Shown one piece after another: positions 29,603 through 38,876 of a stretch of 64,000 bases of DNA. The stretch is taken from NCBI GenBank assembly GCA_020796225.1, contig CM036753.1:80063441-80127440 (forward strand), written 5' to 3'. The first letter of the stretch is position 1. The number at the start of each line of letters is the position of its first letter. A program made the translations under genes and the position numbers. This stretch comes from Arion vulgaris. Taxonomy: Eukaryota; Mollusca; Gastropoda; Stylommatophora; Arionidae. The notes under the pieces were generated by a model, which was not told the DNA's origin, made no database searches, and saw only the letters and a program-made list of their open reading frames with translations.

Positions 29603-30145
29603 GTATTTTTAATAAGGGTCGATGAAGGGTCAAGAGTTCCGTATAATGGTTGTGACTTTTTTTTAAACAGTCTGAGAACTCCTGGCTGAGATTGATATTG
29701 TCTGACATCGTGTGTGCGGTTAACAACTCCATATTAACCCCTAATATAATAGCTAATATTTATTACAAAATAATGACTAATAAACATTATAAAATAATGA
29801 CTAATAATTATTATAAAATAAGATTAATATTTATTATACAGGTGAGTGCCATTATGAGGACCCATAAACGCTTACATGGTTGTGAAACGAACAATTCTGA
29901 AACATGTCTTAAAAAATATCGACACCATTAGGCTAATCATATCTTGATTGTAACATATTCAAGATGGTATCTGCCGGCAGTGTGATCATACTTCACAAAC
30001 TTTATTATTAATATTAGTACTACATTAAGTAGTCTATACTCGGTAAGCTTACACTTATTACAAGGAAAGGAAAACAGAGTATCATACCGGAATAGAAGAT
30101 GCTGAAAAGAAAGATAGTAGGCGTTAAATGATATATCACCTGTGT
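29603..30145. other. Unassigned AT-rich spacer
   Basis: A 79-codon frame at 29692-29931 consists largely of AT-rich low-complexity codons. A CAGGTGAGT donor-like site lies at about 29839 but without an upstream exon that I can support. Confidence 0.4.
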
Positions 30146-30147
30146 GT

Positions 30148-30380
30148 TACCGGATCTCTCAAGGGGAGCAAAGAATAATAACACTGCCACCTAGAAGGCG
30201 TGTTGTACGAGGCGAATGAGGTAAGGCCTAGGGAAGCTACCATAAGAAAATAAAAAGCGTCTCAGAAATTGTAGGCGCATAGCTTGCACGACGTATAATC
30301 GCTCCTAGGCTTGGATCACATACAAATCACAAAGAGTGGTTAAGAAGTGGTCGATATGGAGCCTTCAAATAAGAAGGAAA
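30148..30380 (+). mobile_element. SINE-A copy
   Basis: GGGGAGCAAAGAATAATAAC, AAAAGCGTCTCAGAAATTG, GTAGGCGCATAGCTTGCACG, CACATACAAATCACAAAGAG and AAGTGGTCGATATGGAGCC lead into an A/G tail. A small central deletion joins AGAAATTG to GTAGGCG. Confidence 0.9.
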
Positions 30381-30424
30381 AAAAGATATCACGCCGCAAT
30401 GCGTAGTAAGTAGTTAATAGAAAC

Positions 30425-30925
30425 TCTCTCGAGATCACCGCTTAGACTGATATACCAGATTTCCTCATAATTCTTCTGTTGTTTTTAAGGGCTCCGTCCG
30501 TCCGTACAGCTTCTCATTTAGCTCGGTATTTTCCGGCCAGGTTTCGTTTCTCATGCCTGCTAGCAGTTGGCAGTCTTGCAGTAGGTGCTCTGCCGTCATG
30601 TCCGCCTTCTCGCAGTGGCACAGACTAGTTGTGCCAATTTAAAATTTGTTGTAAAGGTGGGACCGCAGTACGGAGGTGGAATATGACAACTTATTTGCTA
30701 AGGGACAGACCATAGTACCCATCTTAGCGCTGTGTTGAGGGTGGTCTTGCAAACACTTCTCTTATATCGCCATCCGATGGTTGTTTTAGCCTCCCGTAGC
30801 TGATTTCGTAATTCAGCAACGATTGTCTGCGGCAGTCGCCCTCCTGCCTTTGATAAGCCTGCCTATTCGTTTCCGCTTATATTGCAGTGTGATGGGATCC
30901 ACTGTATGACTGTAATAGAAACTGA
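30425..30925 (-). pseudogene. LINE-alpha (subtype 2) RNase H and 3' end (minus strand)
   Basis: The minus strand encodes SITVIQWIPSHCNISGNE, then in shifted frames a YSTSVLRSHLYNKF-like stretch, LCHCEKADMTAEHLLQDCQL and NEKLYGRTEPLKNNRRIMRK before a stop. The 3' UTR (GGAAATCTGGTATATCAGTC, then TCTCGAGAGAG) matches the 3' end of SINE-B. The order RNase H then Cys/His tail is as in LINE-alpha at 4784. Multiple shifts show it is dead. Confidence 0.88.
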
Positions 30926-30939
30926 GAAACAGTGTAGCA

Positions 30940-31165
30940 AGAAATGAGCATTACGAACGGTGAAATAAGGTACCAAGAAATGAATACTAGGAATGGGGAA
31001 GTAAGATGTCAAGAAATGAATACTAGGAATGGGGAAGTAAGATGTCAAGAAATGAATACTAGAATGGGAAGTAAGATGTCAAGAAATGAATACTAGGAAT
31101 GGGAAGTAAGATGTCAAGAAATGAATACTAGGAATGGAAGTAAGATGTCAAGAAATGAATACTTA
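30940..31165. repeat. 36-bp minisatellite, about 6 copies
   Basis: Units of GTCAAGAAATGAATACTAGG with AATGGGGAAGTAAGAT. Period varies between 34 and 36 bp because of single-base losses in the G-run. Edge units (30940, 31165) are diverged. Confidence 0.93.
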
Positions 31166-31900
31166 GAATGGTGACGTAACATCCAAAAGAAAAAACAATA
31201 TAAATGGTGAAGTAATGATACAAGATTTGAACACTAAAAGAGTACAATGTAAAATAACAGAAGTATGATAATAGTTAGGAGCAAACTATGGACTCAAGAG
31301 GAAATAAATAAAACACATCCACCTTACCATTTAGAACCCTACTATTTTTTTCCTAAGAATATCATCATAAAATAAATCATTAAATACTGAAGTGTCTGCA
31401 ATTCTACTATTTGCTGGAAGGTCAAAGAGGCCACCCAAATTGCTCTAAAATGTCGGTGAATCTTTCTACCACGCCATGTTGCAGAAGCTATTACCTGACC
31501 TTCTTAGTCTAGGAAGTAGAAATACTATTGAAATACCTGGCCAAAACCTGTACACATTAAGTGAACTTCATGAGTCAGCAACTCTTAGACCTTCTTAACC
31601 TGCTGCTAAAAGGTCGTGTCACTTATTTCTTCTTGTAGATTTTGCTCCAGAAATATCGGGTGTTAACGTGATGAGCTCAGAGTAATCATGCCATAAAATC
31701 TAGATTGAGAGACAGAAGGTCGGCTCGCTGTAAATAGACATCTACACTTTTGAAATAGAATTGTTCATGCGAGATTCTTTCTGTTGTTTATGACTGAATG
31801 TCTTAACACGTCCAGATGACAATACTGGAAATCAGTATATATATATATATGTACTTGAGTCGAAACACCCATTCACACACATCGCCTCTACACTTGAGTG
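31166..31900. other. Unassigned spacer
   Basis: No repeat or gene is recognised except a (TA)n tract at about 31828-31848. Confidence 0.4.
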
Positions 31901-31907
31901 GTATCTG

Positions 31908-32240
31908 CTACATCATCATCAAGTAACTTGTCCTAAGTAGAACGTTGCTATCCGAAACAGTCCTTTGGAGCTCTCCCCTCTCTCATAGGCTAGATGCCCC
32001 GCCTCTGCAGCTGCCATGTGCAAATCATCAGTTACCACCCTGAATCCATCTTCACCGTGGTCTTTCTCCTCTCCTCTTTGCCGAGATGCGTTCTTCCATA
32101 ATCGTCTTCTCCAGCCCTTTATGTCTCTTTACATCTCCAGAATACATACATTGTTTTATTCTTATTTGTAGCATCAGCCAGTTATCTTTGATTCTGAGTT
32201 CTTCCTGGATATATATGTTTGCTTCGCTGTCCATGATGTA
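31908..32240 (-). pseudogene. LINE-beta RT C-terminus (minus strand)
   Basis: (CAT)n lies at the left, followed by the complement of the coding regions for a YEREEL-like end, MTAAEVGHLAYER-like, IQDGVT-like, KAKRGEERPR and MEERISAK. Upstream is the frame with IKDNWLMLQIRIKQ. Stops and shifts are present. Same family as 19480 and 32745. Confidence 0.85.
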
Positions 32241-32744
32241 TGGAGAACTCTGATGTTAACATTTATATTCACTCTCTACTACAACAAACTAGAAGTAGGG
32301 CAGTAAAATTAGTGCCAAGGTGTCAGAAAGATAAACATAGAGCAATACATATACTTAAAACTGTCACCAACTCAAGAGAAACAAAGTAACGATGTAATCT
32401 TTCTCAACCATTATGAGGGAGGAGATACATTCTGACGACAGAGATCTAAGAAAGAATGTCAAATTTATTAGATACATCGACATAGTTAAATGAAACGGAA
32501 AGAATAAAAATATCTTTCTTTGAATGTCAGTATGATGGTCGTCTCGTTAGAGCGCAAGAAAAATGCACTGAAAGCTCTTCTAATGCATGTTTTCTGTGCA
32601 ATGTTCTTTCTCTATGAGAAGGCACACATTCCGATTAATGAGTAGTAGAAAAGGCAGAACAGACGCATTCAAATGTGTGCTCAACTTCCCAGGAGCATGG
32701 CGTCGAGCAACATCTTCAGAAGTATATTGGTATCCATTACTCAT

Positions 32745-33106
32745 CATCAAGCTGCTTATCCTTTATAGGACGTTGCTCTCTTTGCAGCACATCTGAAATT
32801 CACTCTGTCTCTTGCCAGTTCACCCACTTCGTCGATGGTCATATTCATGGTTTCTTTAATATCTTGTAGCCATCTTCTTCTTGGTCTGCCTCTGCGTCCT
32901 GTGACCCTGCCCTCTAATCTTGTTCTTTCCAGGCCATCGTGACGCTTGATGTGACCAAAGTATCTAATTTTTCTGTATAGTATGTTGTTTATCAGCCAAT
33001 TCTCTTTAACATTTAGTTCGTTTAGGACATCAGTGTTCTTTCTTTTTTCATCCATTACTAGTTTTTCTAAATACTTCCGTTCAGGAGGACAACTTCTAAA
33101 CAACAT
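32745..33106 (-). pseudogene. LINE-beta RT C-terminus, best-preserved copy (minus strand)
   Basis: A continuous 116-codon frame contains ERKYLEKLVMDEKRKNT, LNVKENWLINNILYRKIRYF, GHIKRHDGLERTRLEG, a GRRGRPRRRWLQDIKETM block and IDEVGELARDRVNFR before the stop. It corresponds to the last domain of a non-LTR retrotransposon polyprotein. The left side ends in CATCATC-type sequence at about 32740. No RT palm motifs are present, so the element is 5'-truncated. Confidence 0.88.
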
Positions 33107-33356
33107 TCACGATAGACCAACCCGTGGTCCCCGGCAATATATAATGTTATCGGAGGCAATCGACCAGCCCTATCCTTTTTTGTATGAGCTTTCTCTTCCC
33201 TTCTTTCTTGTCTACAGAGCAATGAGCAACCTTCAATTTAAAGACACAACTAAATAACCAACACTTGCGGAAGTCTAGACTCCAAAACAACGACAGTAGT
33301 AATCCTCCGTTCAGTCACCACTCATAAGATGAGTTATCGTTAAATAAACATTACCC

Positions 33357-33648
33357 CGTGTGCGCGGGGCCCGAAGGGAAGCAAAGGAGGTTGGGCGTGT
33401 GGCTAGCTACCCCACACCGTAAAAACACTATATGGCTACAGAACGGAAAGCGAACCGAGTAAACGCTGGCTGAAACCGGACACATCGCCGAAGGATAAGC
33501 ACCAGAGCTCCAAATGGTGCTGAAGGTGTGACGTAAAATACGCCAATGCTAAGGCTGCAGAATCAGATTTCCACATGAATAGAATTTATGGGGAAATCTG
33601 GTACATCGGTCTGGACGGTGATCGCGAGAGAGAGAGAGAGAGAGAGAG
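33357..33648 (+). mobile_element. SINE-B, near full length, with (GA)n tail
   Basis: Starts GTGTGCGCGGGGCCCGAAGG, then AAGCAAAGGAGG, CTAGCTACCCCACACC, GCTGGCTGAAACCGGACAC, GCACCAGAGCTCCAAATGG and GATTTCCACATGAATAG. It ends GGGAAATCTGGTACATCGG, GGTGATCGCGAGAG and (GA)n (about 33625-33648). That 3' end is shared with LINE-alpha subtype 2 at 30425-30480. A SINE-A 3' fragment is fused directly after the tail. Confidence 0.82.
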
Positions 33649-33712
33649 ATCATATACAAATCACAAAGAGTGATTCAACAAGTGGTCGATACAGACCGTT
33701 CGAAGAAGGAGA
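33649..33712 (+). mobile_element. SINE-A 3' fragment
   Basis: ATCATATACAAATCACAAAG, GTGATTCAACAAGTGGTCG and CGTTCGAAGAAGGAGAAA are the final 64 bases of SINE-A. The 5' truncation lies exactly at the end of the SINE-B GA tail. Confidence 0.85.
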
Positions 33713-33859
33713 AATAAACCTTAGACTTGTAATAGTAGTGAGATTTGAAAAATATCGATAGAGTACTATGATTCTACCCAGGGCCGGATTAGGCCAGCGC
33801 GGGGCCTGTAGCAAATTTTAGCGCGGGTCCCTAGGTTTTGTATTATAATAAATAATAAA

Positions 33860-36060
33860 ACACAACTTTTACAAACAAACTTGTCTCGATTAGAGATAAT
33901 ACTAGACAAATCAATTTCTTTAAGTAAATTACATCCAATATTGATTAAGGTGAGGTTATTTAGACGATCTTGTCCCATCATGTTTCTTAACTCACTTTTT
34001 ATACGCTTTAATGTCGAAAAAGAACGTTCTCCGCTGCAGTCAGTAATCATTAAAGACAAGTAAATTTGTAAGACTATTTCTACATTTGGGAAACACGACT
34101 CTAATGAATTTTCCATTATAAGTTTATAAAATTGCAGTTCAAGAGCCTCATTCTTTTCGTTGTTAATAGCAGCAGCTACATTAGTTTTAACCCTTTCGCT
34201 GCTACATACTTTCTGAAGGCTGAGCTAAAAATAGCTACTCTTTGTTTCTAGGTCACAAACGTGAATGTACACCTATAGCAGTGACAGTAGCAATGTATAA
34301 CGTGTTAGCACGTTTTTAACCCACAGAGGAGAGATAATAACAGACGTATTAATGCGTATTTAGAAGTGATTGGGAAAAACGTATATATACGTCCTTAGCA
34401 GCTAAAGGGTTAGAAGTTCAGCGAACTGCACACGTTCGTCGCCTAGGCTTTCTTCCAAATCCTGTTCTGCTGTAAGAGATTTTAACTGCCGAAGTATTCC
34501 AAATATACCATCATTCTATGGTACGCTTCCATGCGTTTAGCTAAAGCAGACAGACTGTCTGAGACAGTACATTATCAATTATGACAATACACACCTGACT
34601 TTTAAATTTGTGTTTGGGTGTTTGATTTTCTACAACTTCGTTGAGAGTAGTAGAGCCGCAGAAATCGTCGTACTTAGTATTTCGCTTGCGTAGTCTTGAA
34701 GTTTGTTGCTGATAATCTTGACAGTATGTCAGGATTTTGGCTTTGGCTTCAATATCTGAAAACGTAGGCCGTATTGCTTGAACGTACCCGTGTAACAATT
34801 CATAAAGAGCATATCCCGTATTAAGGTCTTGATCAGGTGACTGTAATGAAGCGCTAGACGCTTGCAAGCGTTCTAGAATTCCTTCCATAAAATGGTCATT
34901 ATTCCCGTTTCCAACTTACTCATCTCCTAAACTAGGCCATACGCTTGATTACGACACTCTACCTTTTGATCCATGTTATTTGAGATGTCATCCAAAACTT
35001 GTTTGATAGTGGTAATACCACATAAAATGCCTTTGTCGCATCAGCTCGGGCAGACCACCTGGTGTCCGACAGTCTCCTCAAAGTCGGGAGTTTTGAACCT
35101 GTATCTTCCAATGCTTTTGTAAGAATGCCCCATCGATAGGTAGAAGCGGAAAAGAATGTATAGAGGCTTTCAAAAAAATCGAAAAGAACGGATGCTTCTA
35201 TACAACATTCTGCAGCACACTTAGCATCCAAATTCAGTGAATGTGCAAAGCAGGGAATGTATCCTGCGTACTTATTTATCTCCTTAATGCGTGCTTGTAA
35301 GCCGTTGTATTTCCCACTCATGTTGCTGGCTTTGTCATAGCTTTGACCACGACAATCTTTGATATCAATGCCATTTTTCTTTAAAAATCAAGTAAACTTT
35401 GGGCGAGTTGTTCAGCAGTATGACCTTCCATATCCAAGAACTTCACAAACCTTTCCACTGGTCCAGATGGTAAGACATAGCACACTATTAGAGTGAGTTG
35501 GTCCAGATGCGAAATGTATGGAGCAGAGTCCAGTGATACGGAATAGTACTTGTATTTCTTAATTTCACAAATAATATGATGCAGTAAGCTTGATGCAATT
35601 AGATAGATAAATTCCTAGCATGTTTTTTATAAGTTGATGTATGTCCCTTTCTTTTATTTACGTAAGTATTTATATGCTGAGCCAGAAAAATGTCAAATTT
35701 GGCTATTAATTCCAATAAACCTAAATAATTTCCATTATTATGTGAACCAATAGTTTAATTATTACCTCGAAATGCAAAACCTCGTTCTGTTAAAAATTGG
35801 ATAACTGAAGTAATTTGCTCCAAAAGTGTTCACCAATATGTCTGTTTGGTCTCAATTTGGCTTACAAGTTGAAAATCGACACACGCATCCTTCTTTTTGT
35901 AAACTAACAGCGAAATTATCGCTTGTCTATGAGATGTGTTTTCTTCATGTCTTTTCAACAAATTATTTTCGTTTTTCCAGTCGTCAAATCCTTCTTTCGT
36001 AAACCGACCACTTGCATTTATTTTAAACTAAGTTTCGCGCGCAAAAACTGCTGAAGGACC
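33860..36060 (-). pseudogene. hAT transposase pseudogene (zinc finger MYM-type 1-like)
   Basis: From N to C terminus on the minus strand, broken frames show a worn N-terminal zinc-finger region near 36060-36150. Next comes an FDDWKNENNLLKRHEE-like block and LTERGFAFRGNN with NGNYLGLLELIAKFD (36000-35650). The catalytic-region signature DCRGQSYDKASNMSGKYNG precedes CFAHSLNLDAKCA and RRLSDTRWSARADA (35370-34960). A middle region follows (34888-34541), and finally the hAT dimerisation block with LMITDCSGERSFSTLKRIK and LTLINI (34116-33870). This order is that of ZMYM1-like/DUF4371 hAT transposases. No single frame covers it, so no protein can be made. Confidence 0.92.
34191..34409. mobile_element. 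219-bp piggyBac-like MITE nested in the hAT transposase
   Basis: The left end TTAA|CCCTTTCGCTGCTA and the right end GCAGCTAAAGGG|TTAG form imperfect inverted repeats (CCCTTT.GCTGCTA). They sit at TTAA (34187-34190) and TTAG (34410-34413), consistent with a TTAA target duplication with one later change. Coding similarity to the hAT transposase stops at one side and resumes at the other, confirming insertion. Non-coding. The superfamily call rests on the TTAA target and the CCCTTT ends. Confidence 0.85.
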
Positions 36061-36552
36061 AGAAACTGGGTTATGAGTAAAATGTAATGGTCCTTTTGTT
36101 CAAGCTTTCAAGTTTTCGTTTATTAGAATCGTGTGCATAAAGGGGACACTCCTACACAAAAATAAAAAAAAACTGTAACGTTGTTAGTCAGCTCAGTGTG
36201 ACCGCCTACCTAAGTCCGAAATTGAGTAAACATGACATTGGTCCTAACCTAAATAAGAAAAAAATGAAAAGGGGATATTATTACCCACCTCCCAACCTTG
36301 GTTCCTTGTTTATGACCCAAAGGCGCGGGGCCCCCAGAAGCGCGGGGCCCGTAGCATTTGCTACTTCTGCTACTAGGCTAATCCGGCGCTGATTCTACCG
36401 CTGAAAACGTCACAGCCCATCTAAATTTCTGACGCACAGCGGGTGTTCATCATGCCTATTATAGTGAGACATATTCTATTAATCGTAGTTTCACTTATAT
36501 AACCCTTTCATCTACTCTTAACAAAAGGCACTGTATCTTGACACAGCAAGCA

Positions 36553-36873
36553 TTAACTACATGAAACGTTGACCGATTCTCTTTGTCTATTACAATAGCA
36601 GTTACATTGTCCAGTAAAGCAGTGCTGCGGAGTTGTAAACAGTGTGATGAATATAGCCTTGATCTTATATTGTGTCATGTACTTACTCACTTCAGGTAAG
36701 ATAACTGACGCCGGCTTGTGTTTGTGACAGGGAATCTGAAATCTATTAATGTGCAAGCTGTAGATAGCTGTAGCTATTATGCAGTGCGTCCCATCAAATT
36801 CTATATGATAGATTTTGGGATACAAACATACTACTAGCAACATGGACAAAATAAATCCAGATGGACACAGCAA
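36553..36873 (-). other. Unidentified 107-codon open frame
   Basis: On the minus strand a frame runs from 36873 to 36553. An internal ATG near 36843 would give about 96 residues beginning MLLVVCLYPKIYHIEFDG, a short hydrophobic start, and ending in a Cys-rich tail (CFTGQCNCYCN). The composition is unlike the surrounding TE relics, and no repeat overlaps it. I recognise no family and see no good splice or promoter signals, so this may be chance. It could at most be an exon or a small secreted peptide. Confidence 0.2.
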
Positions 36874-36905
36874 CTTATATTGCTAAATAGTTCTGGTGTA
36901 AATAC

Positions 36906-36985
36906 TTCAAAAGTACAGATATACTTCAAGAGCACAGATATACTTCAAAAATGCAGATATACTTCAAAAGTGCTTATATACGTAT
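36906..36985. repeat. ~18-bp short tandem repeat, 4 copies
   Basis: Degenerate units of ATATACTTCAAAAGTGCAG. Followed at 37330-37388 by a separate 14-bp repeat, GAGCCCCGTGATGA / GAGCCCCGTGAAGA, about four copies. Confidence 0.85.
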
Positions 36986-37429
36986 AGTGCTTATGATACA
37001 TAAGTAATCACGCACCTAAGTGATTATATACGACAGAATGAGATAAGCCCCGCTTGCCCGAAGCTGTTGCCACGCTTATGCAGGTTTTTTCTCACCAACA
37101 GAAAAAAACACTTTCCGAGGGGTCGAAACCGATATATTAAGTATATTTTCTATCAGGAAACAATACTGCGTTCAACCATTTAGTCACTCGCTCTCTGATA
37201 AACTTCAGATTCAGAACTTATTTGTTCTTTACTTTGCGTTTACTTAAACTGCGTTGAGTTTTATGTGGTGAATTTCTGTTATTTTGTCTCGAAATTGTTT
37301 CATGTTTAGTGAATAAGAAGTTCTATTAAGAACCCCGTGATGAGCCCCGTGATGAGCCCCGTGAAGAGCCCCGTGAAGAGCCCCGAACCTCATGATTATG
37401 ATAAATAAATAGACAGTAAATAAATATTA

Positions 37430-37620
37430 AGGGTCTCCGGGAAAACAACAATTTATTAACCACAGGATTCGAACCCCAGCCCCATTTCTTACATCACCCA
37501 CTGCATATTCTTGCCGATGAACGCTTCTCAGAGCACAACCAACCAGTTCTCCACAAAAAAGCTTTACTAAATCGTTTATGTCACTGACTTTCAAGTTGAA
37601 GTAAGTCAGCATATTGGCTC
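37430..37620 (-). mobile_element. Possible SINE-like copy (minus strand)
   Basis: On the minus strand GGGGTTCGAATCC matches a tRNA B box, and an upstream segment contains a weak A-box-like stretch. The left end reads GGGTCTCCGG. No other clear copy lies in the window, so this is tentative. Confidence 0.35.
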
Positions 37621-37699
37621 GTCTTTATCCATTTGTTTCTGTGCGACTACACACTTGATAGATATGCTGTCCAATCGTCATTCATGTATAGCCTTTATG

Positions 37700-37835
37700 A
37701 TAAATACATAAATGCAACAAAATGCCACAGTATACAGAGTCTTCTACAACAGAATATCAGGAAAGAAGGTGAGAGGAAGACCACGAAAAATATGGACACA
37801 TTGCAAAGCAAAGCCCTGTCAAAAAAGCAAAACTA
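37700..37835 (+). pseudogene. LINE-delta fragment
   Basis: Encodes ATVYRVFYNRISGKKVRGRP followed by RKIW, matching AYEAFYNIISGRKARGRPRK at 60990. Only the basic GRPRK block and its flank remain. It runs into a SINE-D 3' end. Confidence 0.8.
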
Positions 37836-37879
37836 ACTATCACCCAAGTCACCACAGTTACAGACCGAATACTTCGGTT

Positions 37880-38005
37880 TCAGACGCCCTCGTCCAACAT
37901 TAGTAGGGGCATAACGGTGCGCAACGTTCTAACCGTTCTTGGCAAAGACTGTTTATTTATCACAATAAGAATGATCAAAATTGGTGAAAAGAACCAACTA
38001 AAAAC
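37880..38005 (+). mobile_element. SINE-D 3' fragment
   Basis: GGGGCATAACGGTGCGCAACG, CCGTTCTTGGCAAAGACTG and TTATCACAATAAGAATGATC parallel 24800-24890 of the SINE-D insertion. The tail is A-rich. Confidence 0.7.
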
Positions 38006-38590
38006 AACAAACAATCAAACCACAGCAGCGTATGAAAAAAAAGAAAACAATTACACTCGGCAACCACCCGGTAAAAGGATGTCAAAAAATAGAAACAAAG
38101 AAATAAGAAGATAAATAAATGAATATGTGACTTGCCATCCCACTCAGCTCTCTCTCTCTATATATGATGACAATAAATGATTAACATGTCGGTACGAAGC
38201 TCTGAGTAGCACATCACCATTGTCTTCTCTTCAAACATCTCATATATTATACAAGATGGACAATGTCTAAACCTCACACTCTTTATATGATGTGATGGTG
38301 TTATAAGCAGCAGCAATCGCCTCAATGTGAGTTCATGGCTCCATGACTGTTTCCCCGTGGACTTTGGGACATATTGATTGCTCTTGAAAAGAACGCCCAC
38401 AGCCGTGTCAATCATCGTCTAGTATAACATTCGCTATCAAAACAAATAGTGATGGGCGTCATCTCTTCCCCCTACTTTCTTGCGTGTTTCTGTAAACTTG
38501 GTTGTTACATCACAAAGAAGAAGAAAATTATCTCTCATTACATTTTCAAACTATTTTCTGAATTGTTGTCCATTATTTCTATATTCATTA
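38006..38590. other. Unassigned spacer
   Basis: No repeat or gene recognised. The 85-codon minus frame at 38158-38415 has no known motif. Confidence 0.35.
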
Positions 38591-38599
38591 CCAAAAGCA

Positions 38600-38800
38600 T
38601 ACAATAAAAAGAGATCGGGTACTACAGCTAAGGGAAGACCAAGAAAAAGATGGATAGACAATATCAAGCCCACACTACATAAACACGGATATAACACAAC
38701 AAGGGCGACTCATCTGGCCCTGGAAAGCAAATTTAAAGCACCCATCCCTACGCTTAACGGCAAGAGTGGACAGCCAACTACATCTTCCACCTGGGAATAG
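38600..38800 (+). pseudogene. LINE-delta 3' end
   Basis: Encodes AKGRPRKRWIDNIKPTLHKH followed by GYNTTRATHLALESK and a stop before the 23-bp satellite. The same GRPRKRWIDN block is seen at 61030 and a related SRSRWIDDI block at 53240. Confidence 0.82.
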
Positions 38801-38876
38801 ACAATAGATAGACCAAATGTCAAATAAGTGCTTATATAGTTATAATATTTATGTTTTCTTTTCAGTCACATAAATT

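Larger units (their letters stand above)
33779..36391 (-). mobile_element. Complete hAT transposon (ZMYM1-like), 2.6 kb, inactive
   Basis: The ends are CAGGGCCGGATTAGGCC and, in reverse complement, CAGCGCCGGATTAGCCT, followed inside by GC-rich GGGGCCCGTAGC-like sequence. An exact 8-bp duplication, ATTCTACC, flanks it at 33771-33778 and 36392-36399. The transposase lies on the minus strand, disrupted by stops and frameshifts and by a MITE at 34191-34409. Its size and exact duplication show a single hAT transposition event. Several stops indicate that it has been inactive for some time. Confidence 0.96.
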
